Positions 43,626 to 52,688 of a stretch of 64,000 nt of DNA are shown in pieces. Each line of letters begins with the position of its first letter. Position 1 is the stretch's first letter. The DNA comes from Nonomuraea jiangxiensis. GTDB lineage: Bacteria > Actinomycetota > Actinomycetes > Streptosporangiales > Streptosporangiaceae. The translations under genes and the position numbers were made by a program. The notes beneath the pieces are model-generated. The model had not been told where the DNA came from and did not search any database. It worked only from the letters and a program-made list of their open reading frames with translations. Location: the NCBI RefSeq assembly GCF_900099965.1, contig NZ_FNDJ01000013.1, positions 124,001-188,000 of the forward strand. Reading direction: 5' to 3'.

Positions 43626-43666
43626 CGGAGACCCTTCTCGAAGCGGCCGTGCGGCTCAGAGGGTGA
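43604..43666. repeat. 22-bp near-duplication of the kinase gene's stop region
   Basis: GGCCGTGCGCCTCAGAGCGTGA (43604-43625, ending in the kinase stop) recurs at 43645-43666 with 20 of 22 matches and its own TGA. The second copy runs into the 3' end of the minus-strand oxidoreductase gene. Confidence 0.55.
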
Positions 43667-44576
43667 GGACGATCTTGCCTCGGCCGTGGCCGGTCTCCAT
43701 CTCCCGGTGCGCGTCCGCCGCCTCCTCCAGCCGGTACGCCCGCCGCACCGGGAACACGAACTCCCCCTCGGCGTAGAGGGCGGCGTAACGCCCGAGCCGC
43801 TCCGCCGTACGCTCGCCCCGGACCGTCTGGATCCCCAGCTCGGCCGCCCTGCCGTGCTCGACCATGGTGATGATGCGGGACCGGTCCGCGACCAGCTCCA
43901 GCGACACCTCCAGGGCGTGCCCCCCGGCCCCGTCCAGCGCCGCGTCCACCCCGCCGGGGGCGAGCGCCCGCACCCGGTCGGCCAGCCCCTCGCCGTAGAC
44001 GACCGGGAGTGCCCCCAGACCGCGCAGGTAGTCGTGGTTGGCCTCGCGGGCGGTGCCGATCACGGTGGCGCCGCGCCGGCGGGCGATCTGCGCCGCCGCC
44101 GCGCCCACGTTTCCCGCCGCCCCGTGCACGAGGAGCGTCTCCCCCGCCGCCAGGCCCATCGTGTCCAGCGCCATCTCCGCGGTCTGCACGCCCGCGGTGA
44201 GCCCGCCGGCCACCTCCCAGGGCACTCCCGCCGGCTTGGCCGCCACGTGGGCCGCCGGGACGACGACGTACTCCGCGTAGGCGAGCAAGCTGCAGAAACC
44301 GAGCACCTCGTCGCCCACGGCCACCCCGGTCACCTCCGGGCCCACCTGGTCCACCACGCCCGCGAACTCGTTGCCCGGGATGCGCGGGAAGTCGAGCGCC
44401 AGGCCCGGCGGCTCCCACCCCGCGCGTATGGCCGTGTCGAACGGCTGCACCCCGGCCGCCCGCACCCGGACCCGCACCTGGCCCGCACCCGCCCGGGGCG
44501 CGGGCACCTCCATCACCTTCAGCACCTCAGGCCCGCCCGGCTCGGTGAACGCCGCGGCCCTCATCACCTCAGTCAT
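43656..44576 (-). CDS. MDR-family quinone/enoyl oxidoreductase
   Basis: 306 residues, zinc-independent QOR type. The GroES-like domain opens with MTEVMRAAAFTEPGGPEVLK and includes PRIPGNEFAGVVDQVG. The NADPH-binding motif is VHGAAGNVGAAAAQIARRRG, and DGAGGHALEVSLELV follows. ATG 44576 is chosen over GTG 44585; GGTGGAAG lies upstream. Its promoter has a 20-bp palindrome in a 19-base spacer, as in MerR/SoxR-controlled genes, so induction by thiol or redox stress is inferred. Convergent with the kinase gene. Confidence 0.85.
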   Translation of the reverse strand: MTEVMRAAAFTEPGGPEVLKVMEVPAPRAGAGQVRVRVRAAGVQPFDTAIRAGWEPPGLALDFPRIPGNEFAGVVDQVGPEVTGVAVGDEVLGFCSLLAYAEYVVVPAAHVAAKPAGVPWEVAGGLTAGVQTAEMALDTMGLAAGETLLVHGAAGNVGAAAAQIARRRGATVIGTAREANHDYLRGLGALPVVYGEGLADRVRALAPGGVDAALDGAGGHALEVSLELVADRSRIITMVEHGRAAELGIQTVRGERTAERLGRYAALYAEGEFVFPVRRAYRLEEAADAHREMETGHGRGKIVLTL

Positions 44577-44583
44577 GGCTTCC

Positions 44584-44614
44584 ACCCTGCAACCTCAACC
44601 CAAGTCGAGGTCAA
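44584..44614 (-). promoter_or_regulatory. MerR-type promoter of the quinone oxidoreductase
   Basis: Read on the minus strand: TTGACC (44614-44609), a 19-base spacer, then CAGGGT (44589-44584). A 20-bp palindrome (ACCTC at 44592, GAGGT at 44607-44611) fills the spacer. The over-long spacer with a central dyad is the hallmark of MerR-family activation. No merR gene is within the window. Confidence 0.6.
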
Positions 44615-44719
44615 CCGCCCGAATTTCCATACCAAGTCGGGAACTTTCATCTTTACCTGGGCTTTATATGTATTAGAGTCCGTCAGGACATCAACGGGGA
44701 CGGGGTAGACCGAGGCGGG

Positions 44720-45271
44720 ATGACCGAGTTCTTAGACACCGTATTGCGCTTTCCTACGGTCATTTTCACTTTTCTGCTGGTGGTGGTCGTCGCTTATTGG
44801 CTGGTCGTCGCCACCGGGCTGTTCGAGTTGGACGACGACGCCGCGTGGCTGGGTCTCGGGGGAGTACCCGGCGGCGTCGCGCTCTCGCTGCTGATCGCGC
44901 TGGCCTGGCTGCTGGCCCTGATCGGCAGCCAGGTGACGAGCGGCGGCCCGCTGGCCGTCGTGCCCTTCGCCGCCGCGGCCGGCGCCTGGCTCGCCACCCG
45001 TGGCCTGCTGGTTCCGCTGCGCAGGCTGTTTCCCGAAGGCGACCGGCACTCGCGCGGCGACTTCGTCGGCCAGATGTGCGTGATCCGCACCGGCGCGGCC
45101 ACCCCCGACTTCGGCCAGGCCGAAGTCACCGCCGCGGACGGCTCGTCCGCGATCGTGCAGGTACGCACGACCGGCCAGGACCGCCTCGCCCGCGGCGACA
45201 ACGCCCTCATCTTCGAATATGACAAAGACGGCGAATTCTTCTGGGTCATGCCCTACGAAAGCGAGCAATGA
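44720..45271 (+). CDS. YqiJ-like membrane protein with OB-fold domain
   Basis: 183 residues. Three hydrophobic helices at about 13-35, 52-70 and 78-95 are followed by a soluble beta-rich domain (FVGQMCVIRTGAATPDFGQA, AIVQVRTTGQDRLARGDNAL) that fits the OB fold of YqiJ/NfeD-type flotillin partners. In other bacteria this family is encoded with a flotillin and helps anchor it. ATGA overlap with the flotillin gene. A locally AT-rich stretch at 44641-44680 upstream probably holds the operon promoter, but I cannot fix a clear -35. Confidence 0.8.
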   Translation: MTEFLDTVLRFPTVIFTFLLVVVVAYWLVVATGLFELDDDAAWLGLGGVPGGVALSLLIALAWLLALIGSQVTSGGPLAVVPFAAAAGAWLATRGLLVPLRRLFPEGDRHSRGDFVGQMCVIRTGAATPDFGQAEVTAADGSSAIVQVRTTGQDRLARGDNALIFEYDKDGEFFWVMPYESEQ

Positions 45272-47367
45272 TGGACGTCATCTCCACTGGCTTCGGCATA
45301 TTCCTCGCCGTCGTCCTGGTCGTCGTGATTGGCCTGCTCATCGTCATCGGCCGCCTTTTCCGCAAGGTCGAACAGGGCAAGGCGCTGATCGTGTCGAAGG
45401 TCAACAAGGTTGATGTGACGTTCACCGGCGCCGTGGTTCTGCCCGTCGTCCACAAGGCCGAGATCATGGACATCTCGGTCAAGACCATCGAGATCGAGCG
45501 CACTGGCCGCGAGGGGCTGATCTGCCGGGACAACATCAGGGCGGACATCAAGATCACGTTCTTCGTCCGGGTGAACAAGACCGCCGAGGACGTCATCAAG
45601 GTCGCCCAGGCCATCGGCACCATGCGCGCCAGCGACGAGGCGACGCTGCAGGAGCTGTTCAGCGCCAAGTTCTCCGAGGCGCTCAAGACCGCGGGCAAGC
45701 ACCTCGACTTTGTGGACCTCTACACCAAGCGCGACGAGTTCCGGGACGAGATCATCCGGCTCATCGGCACCGACCTGAACGGCTACAGCCTGGAGGACGC
45801 CGCCATCGACTACCTGGAGCAGACCGCGCTGCTCCAGCTCGACAAGAGCAACATCCTCGACGCGCAGGGCATCCGGAAGATCACCGAGCTGACGGCCATC
45901 GAGCACGTGCGCACGAACGAGTTCCAGCGCAACGAGGAGAAGGAGATCACCCGCCAGAACGTGGACGCCCGCGAGGCCATCCTCGAACTCCAGCGCCGCC
46001 AGGCCGACGCCGAGCTCAAGCAGCGGCGCGAGATCGAGACGGTCAAGGCCCGCGAGGAGGCGGAGATCGCCCGCGTACAGGCCGAGGAGCGCCTGCGCGC
46101 CCGTACCGCCGACATCAAGACCGACGAGCAGCTCGGCGTGCAGCAGGAGAACCAGGCGCGCGAGGTCGCGGTCGCCGCGAAGAACCGCGAGCGCGTGATC
46201 GCGATCGAGTCCGAGCGCATCGAGAAGGACCGCGCGCTGGAGGTCATCTCCCGCGAGCGGGAGACCGAGCTGTCGCGCATCGCCAAGGACAAGGAGATCG
46301 AGAGCGAGCGGCGGGCCATCGCCGAGGTCATCCGCGAGCGCATCGCGGTCGACAAGACCGTGGCCGAGCAGGAGGAGAGCATCAAGCGGCTGCGGGTGGT
46401 CGAGGAGGCCGAGCGCACCCGGCAGAGCGTGATCATCGCCGCTGAAGCCGAGGCGCAGGAAAACCTGGTCAAGGACATCAAGGCCGCCGAGGCCGCGGAG
46501 GCCGCCGCCAAGTTCAGGGCGCGCGAGGAGCTCACGCTGGCCGAGGCCCGGCAGCAGGCCGCCGAGCTGGAGACCCGGGCCAAGATCCGGCTGGCGGAGG
46601 GCGTGCAGGCCGAGTCGGCCGCCGGCGGGCTGGCGCAGGTGCAGGTCAGGGAGCGCGACGCCGAGGCCATCGAGAAGGTCGGCCGCGCGGAGGCCGTGGC
46701 GCTCACCGAGCGGCTGCGGGCCGAGGCCGACGGCGCCAAGGCCATGGCGCTGGTCGAGGGCGAGCGGCTCAAGGCGCGGGCCGCGGGCGAGGAGGCGCTG
46801 GCGCTGGCCGGCGCGACCGCGGTGGGCGAGAAGCTGAAGGCCGAGGCCGAGGGCCTGACCCAGAAGGCGGCCGCGATGGCGGCGCTGGACGAGGCGAGCA
46901 GGTCGCACGAGGAGTACCGGCTGCGGCTGGAGGCCGACAAGGAGGTCCGGCTCAAGCACATCGAGGTGTCGCGGCACGTGGCCGAGTCGCAGGCGAGCGT
47001 GCTGGCGGCCGGGCTGGCCAAGGCCAACATCGACATCGTCGGCGGCGAGACCATGTTCTTCGACAAGGTGGTCGGCTCGATCACCGCGGGCAAGGTGGTG
47101 GACGGGTTCGTGGACCACTCGGAGGTCGCGGGGGCGCTGGTCTCGCCGTACGTGAACGGCTCGGCCAGCCTGGCGGCCGACCTGGCGAGCGTGGTCGGCG
47201 GCGTACGCACCGAGGACCTCAAGAACCTGACCGTGTCCGCCCTGCTCATGCGGCTCATCCAGGACGGCGGCCCGCAGTCCACGGCGCTCGGCGAGCTGCT
47301 GGAGGCGGCCCGCCGGCTCGGCGTGGCCGACTCGCCGGTGGCCGCGCTGACGGGGGCGAAGAGCTGA
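45268..47367 (+). CDS. Flotillin-family (SPFH) protein, YqiK-like
   Basis: 699 residues. An N-terminal hydrophobic anchor lies at about 10-30, then the SPFH/band-7 domain from about 35 to 230 (GKALIVSKVNKVDVTFTGAV, GLICRDNIRADIKITFFV). About 350 residues of Glu/Ala/Arg-rich heptads, a long coiled coil typical of flotillins, lead to the C-terminal oligomerisation region (AAGLAKANIDIVGGETMFFD). Flotillins form scaffolds that mark ordered membrane domains. Second gene of a four-gene operon with the OB-fold protein and giant ATPase. Confidence 0.9.
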   Translation: MMDVISTGFGIFLAVVLVVVIGLLIVIGRLFRKVEQGKALIVSKVNKVDVTFTGAVVLPVVHKAEIMDISVKTIEIERTGREGLICRDNIRADIKITFFVRVNKTAEDVIKVAQAIGTMRASDEATLQELFSAKFSEALKTAGKHLDFVDLYTKRDEFRDEIIRLIGTDLNGYSLEDAAIDYLEQTALLQLDKSNILDAQGIRKITELTAIEHVRTNEFQRNEEKEITRQNVDAREAILELQRRQADAELKQRREIETVKAREEAEIARVQAEERLRARTADIKTDEQLGVQQENQAREVAVAAKNRERVIAIESERIEKDRALEVISRERETELSRIAKDKEIESERRAIAEVIRERIAVDKTVAEQEESIKRLRVVEEAERTRQSVIIAAEAEAQENLVKDIKAAEAAEAAAKFRAREELTLAEARQQAAELETRAKIRLAEGVQAESAAGGLAQVQVRERDAEAIEKVGRAEAVALTERLRAEADGAKAMALVEGERLKARAAGEEALALAGATAVGEKLKAEAEGLTQKAAAMAALDEASRSHEEYRLRLEADKEVRLKHIEVSRHVAESQASVLAAGLAKANIDIVGGETMFFDKVVGSITAGKVVDGFVDHSEVAGALVSPYVNGSASLAADLASVVGGVRTEDLKNLTVSALLMRLIQDGGPQSTALGELLEAARRLGVADSPVAALTGAKS

Positions 47368-47440
47368 CGGTGAGCGAGCGTGGCGAGCGGACCACCGGTC
47401 ACAGCGCCGTGACCGTGACGACGACGGAGGAGAAGGGCCC

Positions 47441-50400
47441 GTGACCGTGGCGGAGACGGAGCTGGCGGCGGGGACCTACGAGGTCCTCAGGAACCGGCTC
47501 CAGGTCCAGGCCAAGGCCCTGGCCGGGGCGGCCGAGGCGCTCAACGCGGCGCGGCTGCGCGTCTTCGGCGGCACGGAGCTGCGGCTGCTCGGCACCGAGC
47601 GGATCCGCACCGAGAACAACTGCGTCCCCAGGGACATCGTCTCCCTGGGTGACGTGATGTTGTTCGGCTACAACGTCTTCATCGGGCTCAAGCCGGAGAC
47701 GACGGTGGCGGACGTGTTCGCGGTGCACCGGTTCTCCAGGGACGGGGAGGCTTTCAGGTTCGATCCGGACCGGCTGGAGACGCTGGACGACCCGGCCTTC
47801 CGCAAGGACTTCGCCGAGCTCTACCGCTATTACAAGGAGACGCGGCTGCAGCAGCTCCGGCGGGTGGACGGCAGGCTGCTGGCGGTGTTCCAGACCGGGC
47901 CGGCCGACCAGCGGGTGCTGCGCTGGGCGGTCAGCAACGGCGGGGTCCCGAAATATCAGGACAACAGGGGGGAGCGGGACCACGTCTTCCCTCCGGCGCA
48001 CGACTTCGAGTGGACCGCGACCACCCGCGACGACCACGTGCTCGGCCGCCACCCGCACATCTCCATCGGCGGCGAGGTGTTCGTCGAGACGGTCGGCGGC
48101 GACCTCACCATCAAGATCGAGGACAACACGGAGTCCGGCGCCGGGATCTACGCCGAGCCGGTCGCCGAGCCGCTGCAGAGCCTGGCGGACGCCGACGTCG
48201 AGCACGCCCGCGTGGGGCCGCTCATCCTCATCCGCGTCCGGCCGTACAAGGAGAGCGAGTGGCGCCACCTGGTCTTCAACACCCGTACCAAGGCGGTCGT
48301 ACGGCTCGACGGCATCGGGCGGGCCTGCCGGCGCCTCCCCGAGGACCAGGGGCTGATCTTCCCCGGCGGTTACTACCTGGCGACCGGGGTCAGCAAGACG
48401 TTCGACACGGACGTGGCGGACCTGGAGTTCGAGCAGGTGGTGCGCTCACCCAACGGCGAGGACGTGCTGTACGTCTTTCACGCGAGAGGTGACGGGCGCT
48501 CGTTGCTGCTGCCGTACAACGTGATCAGGAAGGAGGTGGCCAACCCCATCGTCTGCCACGGGTACTCGCTGTTCGACGACGGCACGATGGTGGTCTTCCG
48601 GGCCGTCTCCGAGGAGCCGACCCGGGTCCATCCGATGCAGGTGTGGCAGACGCCGTACGTGTCGGACACCTATGCCGCCGCCCAGCCCGCCGGGACCGGC
48701 CCCCTGGAACGCATCGGCAACGCCGAGCTCGTACGCGGCATCTCCGACTGCCTGTCCGTCTCCCGCATGGTCGCGGAGATGGCGCCGTCCGCCGGCACCT
48801 TCGAGGCACTGATCGCGGCCTGCACCCGGGCCTTCGACTCCTACCACTGGCTCGGCGAGCACGGGCTGCGCGCGCCGCTGGCCGACGTACGCGCCACCGC
48901 CGAGCAGGTGCTCGACGAGTACGAGAACGTCGAGCAGCTCACCCGCCAGGCCACCCGGGAACTCGCCGCGGCCGAGGAGGAGACCACCCAGCTCGTACGG
49001 AGGGCCCGCGCCGGCGATCCGGACACCGCCGACGCCTGGGTCACCACCCTGGCCACGCTGCGCAGGGCCCAGGGCCGACTGATGACGCTGCGCGAGGTCC
49101 GCCACATCGACGTGGCCGCGCTGGACACGCTGGCCTCCTCGGTGGCGGACGAGCTGGCCTCGGTGGGCCGGCGGGCGGTGGCCTTCCTGGCGGGCGCTGA
49201 GGCGTTCACCGGCTACCACGCCGCCGTCGAACGGCTGGCCGCCGACGCGGCCGGCATCGGCACGGTCGCCGAGGCCGCCCCCGTCGCGGACCGGCTGGCC
49301 GAGCAGGCGGAGGGGCTGGAGGTGGTGACCGAGGTGGTCGGCTCGCTGGACATCGCCGACGCCACCGTGCGCACCTCCATCCTGGGCCGGATCGCCGAGG
49401 TGCTCGGCGGGGTGAACCGGGCCAGGGCCGTACTGGACGGCCGCCGGCGCGAGCTGCTGGGCGCGGAGGGCCGGGCGGCCTTCGCCGCCGAGTTCGCACT
49501 GCTGGGCCAGGCCGTCACGGGTGCGCTGGCGATGGCCGGCACCCCGGACAAATGCGACGAGCAGCTCGGCCGGCTGCTGCTCCAGCTGGAGGGCCTGGAG
49601 TCGCGCTTCGGCGAGTTCGACGACTTCGCCGCACAGTTGTCGGCCAAGCGGGAGGACGTCTACGAGGCGTTCTCCGCCCGCAAGCAGACCCAGCTCGACG
49701 CCCTGGCCCGGCGGGCCGACCGGCTCTTCGCCTCCGCCGAGCGCGTCCTGGGCGGCATCACCAGGCGCCTGGCCGCGCTGGGCTCGCCGGACGAGATCAA
49801 CACCTACTTCGCGACCGACCCCATGGTGGCCAAGGTGCGCTCGGTCGCCGGGGAGCTGCGCGGGCTCGGCGACGCCGTACGGGCGGAGGAGCTCGAAGGC
49901 CGGGTCAAGGCGGCGCGGCAGGAGGCCGGGCGGGCGCTCAGGGACCGCCTGGACCTCTTCTCCGACGGCGGCGCGACGCTGCGCCTGGGCCGCCACAACT
50001 TCGCCGTCAACACCCAGCCCATCGACCTGACGCTGGTGCCGCACGACCAGTGGATGCACCTCGCGATCACCGGAACCGACTACCGCTCGCCGGTCCCCGA
50101 GTCGTTCGCCGACACCCGCCCGTTCTGGGACCAGCTCCTGGTCTCGGAGACGCCGGAGGTCTACCGCGCCGAATACCTGGCCACGTCGCTGCTGGACTCG
50201 GCCACCCCCGGCACGCCGCTCGCCGACCTGGTACGCCAGGCGGCCTCGGACCGGTACGACGAAGGCTACGAGCGCGGGGTCCACGACCACGACGCCACGG
50301 CCATCCTGGACGCCCTGGTGCGGCTGCGGGAGGGCGCCGGGCTCCTGCGCTACCCGGCCGAGGTGCGGGCGGTGGCCCAGCTCTTCTGGGCGTTCGGCCT

Positions 50401-52249
50401 GACGGAGGTTTCACGTAAAACATTCACCACCCGTGCCGTGTCGCTGACCCGGGCCGGCACGGTCTTCGGCCGCCCGCCGGCCCTGGACGCGCTGGCCGCG
50501 GAGCTGGGCGTCCTGATCGCCGGGTTCACCGCGGGGCTGGGGGGCATGGCAGGGGCGGCGGAGCCGGCCGGGGAGTACCTGGTCGAGGAGCTGGGCGGGA
50601 CCCCCTTCAAGTTCGTGACCGGCAAGGCGGCGCGCGAGGTGCTCGACGGGTTCCGGCAGGAGCTGGGGCCGGTCAGGACACGGGAGTTCGAGGAGGACCT
50701 CAAGGCCGTACCCCTGCCCGAGCGCCTCCAGCTCGCGCAGGCGTGGCTGGCGGCCTACCACCAGGGCCCGGAGACGGCCGAGGCCGTCGCCCTGCAGCTG
50801 TGCGACTTGCCCCGCCACGAGTCCAGCGCCGCCACGGCCGTCACCGTGGACGGCCTGCTCGGCGCCCATCCCCGCATCCGGGATCGCAGCCTGGAGCTCA
50901 GGATCGACGAGATCCTCACCAGGACGCGCACGTTCGAGCGGGAGCGGATCCCGGCCTACCGCGCATACCAGCGCCGCCGGGCCGAGCTGATCGAGGCCGA
51001 GCGGCGCCGGCTGCGGCTGGAGGAGTACAAGCCCAAGGTCATGAGCGCCTTCGTGCGCAACCGCCTGCTCGACGAGGTGTACCTGCCGCTCATCGGCGAC
51101 AACCTGGCCAAGCAGCTCGGCGCGGCGGGCGCGGGCAAGCGCACCGACCAGATGGGCCTGCTGCTGCTCATCTCGCCGCCCGGCTACGGCAAGACGACCC
51201 TGATGGAATATGTCGCCAGCCGCCTCGGCCTGATGTTCGTCAAGGTCAACGGTCCCGCCCTGGGCCACGAGGTGACCTCGCTGGACCCGGCGGACGCGCC
51301 CGACGCGACGGCCAGGCAGGAGGTGGAGAAGATCTCGTTCGCGCTGGAGGCGGGCAACAACACGCTGCTCTACCTGGACGACATCCAGCACACCTCGCCG
51401 GAGCTGCTGCAGAAGTTCATCTCCCTGTGCGACGCCCAGCGCCGCATCGAAGGGGTCTGGAACGGCCGCACCAGGACGTACGACCTGCGCGGCAAGCGGT
51501 TCGCGGTGTGCATGGCGGGCAACCCATACACCGAGTCGGGCACCCGGTTCCGCATCCCGGACATGCTGGCCAACCGGGCCGACGTGTGGAACCTGGGCGA
51601 CGTCCTGTCGGGCAAGGACGAGCTGTTCGCGTTGAGCTACGTGGACAACGCCCTCACCTCCAACCCCGTGCTGGCGCCGCTGGCCGGCCGCGACCGCGCC
51701 GACGTGGAGCTCCTGGTACGGCTCGCGAAGGGTGACCAGACGGTCCGGCCGGACCAGCTCCGGCACCCGTACGGCAAGCCGGAGCTGGACGAGATCCTCA
51801 GCGTGCTGGCCAAGCTGGTGCGCGTGCAGGAGGTGGTGCTGGCCAACAACCGGGCCTACATCGCCTCGGCAGCCCAGTCCGACGCCGCCCGCACCGAGCC
51901 GCCGTATCGGTTGCAGGGCTCCTACCGCAACATGAACAAGCTGGCCGAGCGCATCGTCCCCGCCATGAACGACACCGAGCTCGAAGCGGTGCTCGACGAC
52001 CACTATGTGGGCGAGGCCCAGACCCTGACCGCCGACGCCGAGGCCAACCTGCTCAAGCTGGCCGAGCTGCGCGGCCGCCTCACCCCGGCCCAGGCCGCCC
52101 GCTGGGCGGAGGTCAAGGCGGCCTACCTGCGGGCCAAGGCGCTCGGAGGCGCCCAGGACGACCCGATGACCCGGGCGGTGGGCGCGCTCGGCCTGCTGGC
52201 GGACCGGGTCCGCGAGGTCGGCTCCGCCATCAGGGACTCCGACCGATGA
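47441..52249 (+). CDS. Giant MoxR-like AAA+ ATPase, 'DNA repair ATPase' / DUF3686 type
   Basis: 1602 residues from GTG 47441 with GGAGGAGAAGG just upstream. About 45-420 is a beta-rich region (RVFGGTELRLLGTERIRTEN, DIVSLGDVMLFGYNVFIGLK) seen in proteins annotated as DNA repair ATPase/DUF3686; about 480-900 is helical and coiled-coil-like. A single AAA+ module lies near 1210-1480: Walker A PPGYGKTT at about 1248, Walker B LLYLDDIQH at about 1308, and sensor-1 MAGNPY near 1358, placing it with MoxR-type ATPases. The name 'DNA repair' comes from databases and is not supported by any visible nuclease or helicase motif. It follows the flotillin by 73 bases. Probable membrane-linked remodeler. Confidence 0.85.
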   Translation: MTVAETELAAGTYEVLRNRLQVQAKALAGAAEALNAARLRVFGGTELRLLGTERIRTENNCVPRDIVSLGDVMLFGYNVFIGLKPETTVADVFAVHRFSRDGEAFRFDPDRLETLDDPAFRKDFAELYRYYKETRLQQLRRVDGRLLAVFQTGPADQRVLRWAVSNGGVPKYQDNRGERDHVFPPAHDFEWTATTRDDHVLGRHPHISIGGEVFVETVGGDLTIKIEDNTESGAGIYAEPVAEPLQSLADADVEHARVGPLILIRVRPYKESEWRHLVFNTRTKAVVRLDGIGRACRRLPEDQGLIFPGGYYLATGVSKTFDTDVADLEFEQVVRSPNGEDVLYVFHARGDGRSLLLPYNVIRKEVANPIVCHGYSLFDDGTMVVFRAVSEEPTRVHPMQVWQTPYVSDTYAAAQPAGTGPLERIGNAELVRGISDCLSVSRMVAEMAPSAGTFEALIAACTRAFDSYHWLGEHGLRAPLADVRATAEQVLDEYENVEQLTRQATRELAAAEEETTQLVRRARAGDPDTADAWVTTLATLRRAQGRLMTLREVRHIDVAALDTLASSVADELASVGRRAVAFLAGAEAFTGYHAAVERLAADAAGIGTVAEAAPVADRLAEQAEGLEVVTEVVGSLDIADATVRTSILGRIAEVLGGVNRARAVLDGRRRELLGAEGRAAFAAEFALLGQAVTGALAMAGTPDKCDEQLGRLLLQLEGLESRFGEFDDFAAQLSAKREDVYEAFSARKQTQLDALARRADRLFASAERVLGGITRRLAALGSPDEINTYFATDPMVAKVRSVAGELRGLGDAVRAEELEGRVKAARQEAGRALRDRLDLFSDGGATLRLGRHNFAVNTQPIDLTLVPHDQWMHLAITGTDYRSPVPESFADTRPFWDQLLVSETPEVYRAEYLATSLLDSATPGTPLADLVRQAASDRYDEGYERGVHDHDATAILDALVRLREGAGLLRYPAEVRAVAQLFWAFGLTEVSRKTFTTRAVSLTRAGTVFGRPPALDALAAELGVLIAGFTAGLGGMAGAAEPAGEYLVEELGGTPFKFVTGKAAREVLDGFRQELGPVRTREFEEDLKAVPLPERLQLAQAWLAAYHQGPETAEAVALQLCDLPRHESSAATAVTVDGLLGAHPRIRDRSLELRIDEILTRTRTFERERIPAYRAYQRRRAELIEAERRRLRLEEYKPKVMSAFVRNRLLDEVYLPLIGDNLAKQLGAAGAGKRTDQMGLLLLISPPGYGKTTLMEYVASRLGLMFVKVNGPALGHEVTSLDPADAPDATARQEVEKISFALEAGNNTLLYLDDIQHTSPELLQKFISLCDAQRRIEGVWNGRTRTYDLRGKRFAVCMAGNPYTESGTRFRIPDMLANRADVWNLGDVLSGKDELFALSYVDNALTSNPVLAPLAGRDRADVELLVRLAKGDQTVRPDQLRHPYGKPELDEILSVLAKLVRVQEVVLANNRAYIASAAQSDAARTEPPYRLQGSYRNMNKLAERIVPAMNDTELEAVLDDHYVGEAQTLTADAEANLLKLAELRGRLTPAQAARWAEVKAAYLRAKALGGAQDDPMTRAVGALGLLADRVREVGSAIRDSDR

Positions 52250-52674
52250 GACGCATCCTGGCCACCACCGCGGCACTCGCGGTGGCGGCGGGCTCGTCCG
52301 CGGTCGAGTTGGCCGGGTTGGAAGAGACCGTGGAGGACTGGCAGCGGCGCAACGGTCCCTGCTACTGGTTCCCCACGTCCGCCCGGCTGCTCTCGACCGG
52401 CACGCACGGGGAGGGGCGACGCCGGCCGCTCCCGGTGCCGCATCCGCTGGAGCCGGGCGGGGAGGTCGTCTACCAGGTCACGGGGCAGATCGGCGACCCG
52501 GACGGCTCGCCCTGCCATTCGGAGGGCACGGCCAACGGGTGGATCGTGGCGCCGCTGCGGTTCCGGTGGCTCGGCGTCACCCGTACGCAGGCGGTGCGGC
52601 TGAACCGTAAGCTCGCGGTCACCCGCGATCCGGCCGCGCTCACCGGCCTGAGCGTCACCCCGCTGTCACGGTGA
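52246..52674 (+). CDS. Small exported-type protein ending the flotillin operon
   Basis: 142 residues. A short basic start and hydrophobic stretch (MRRILATTAALAVAAG) could be a signal peptide or anchor. Two Cys (NGPCYWFP, DGSPCHSEG) could make one disulfide. The region HPLEPGGEVVYQVTGQIGDP may be a small beta sandwich. No family recognised. ATG overlaps the ATPase stop (ATGA), strong evidence that it is real and co-translated. Confidence 0.72.
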   Translation: MRRILATTAALAVAAGSSAVELAGLEETVEDWQRRNGPCYWFPTSARLLSTGTHGEGRRRPLPVPHPLEPGGEVVYQVTGQIGDPDGSPCHSEGTANGWIVAPLRFRWLGVTRTQAVRLNRKLAVTRDPAALTGLSVTPLSR

Positions 52675-52688
52675 GCGCGGGCGCGTGG

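Noticed and set aside
45253..47118. 621-residue minus-strand frame in the flotillin gene
   Set aside because: Low-complexity mirror of coiled-coil codons; the plus strand matches SPFH motifs and operon overlaps.
48446..52276. Two minus-strand frames of 614 and 621 residues inside the giant ATPase gene
   Set aside because: Antisense shadows with no recognisable domain; plus strand has a continuous protein with Walker motifs.
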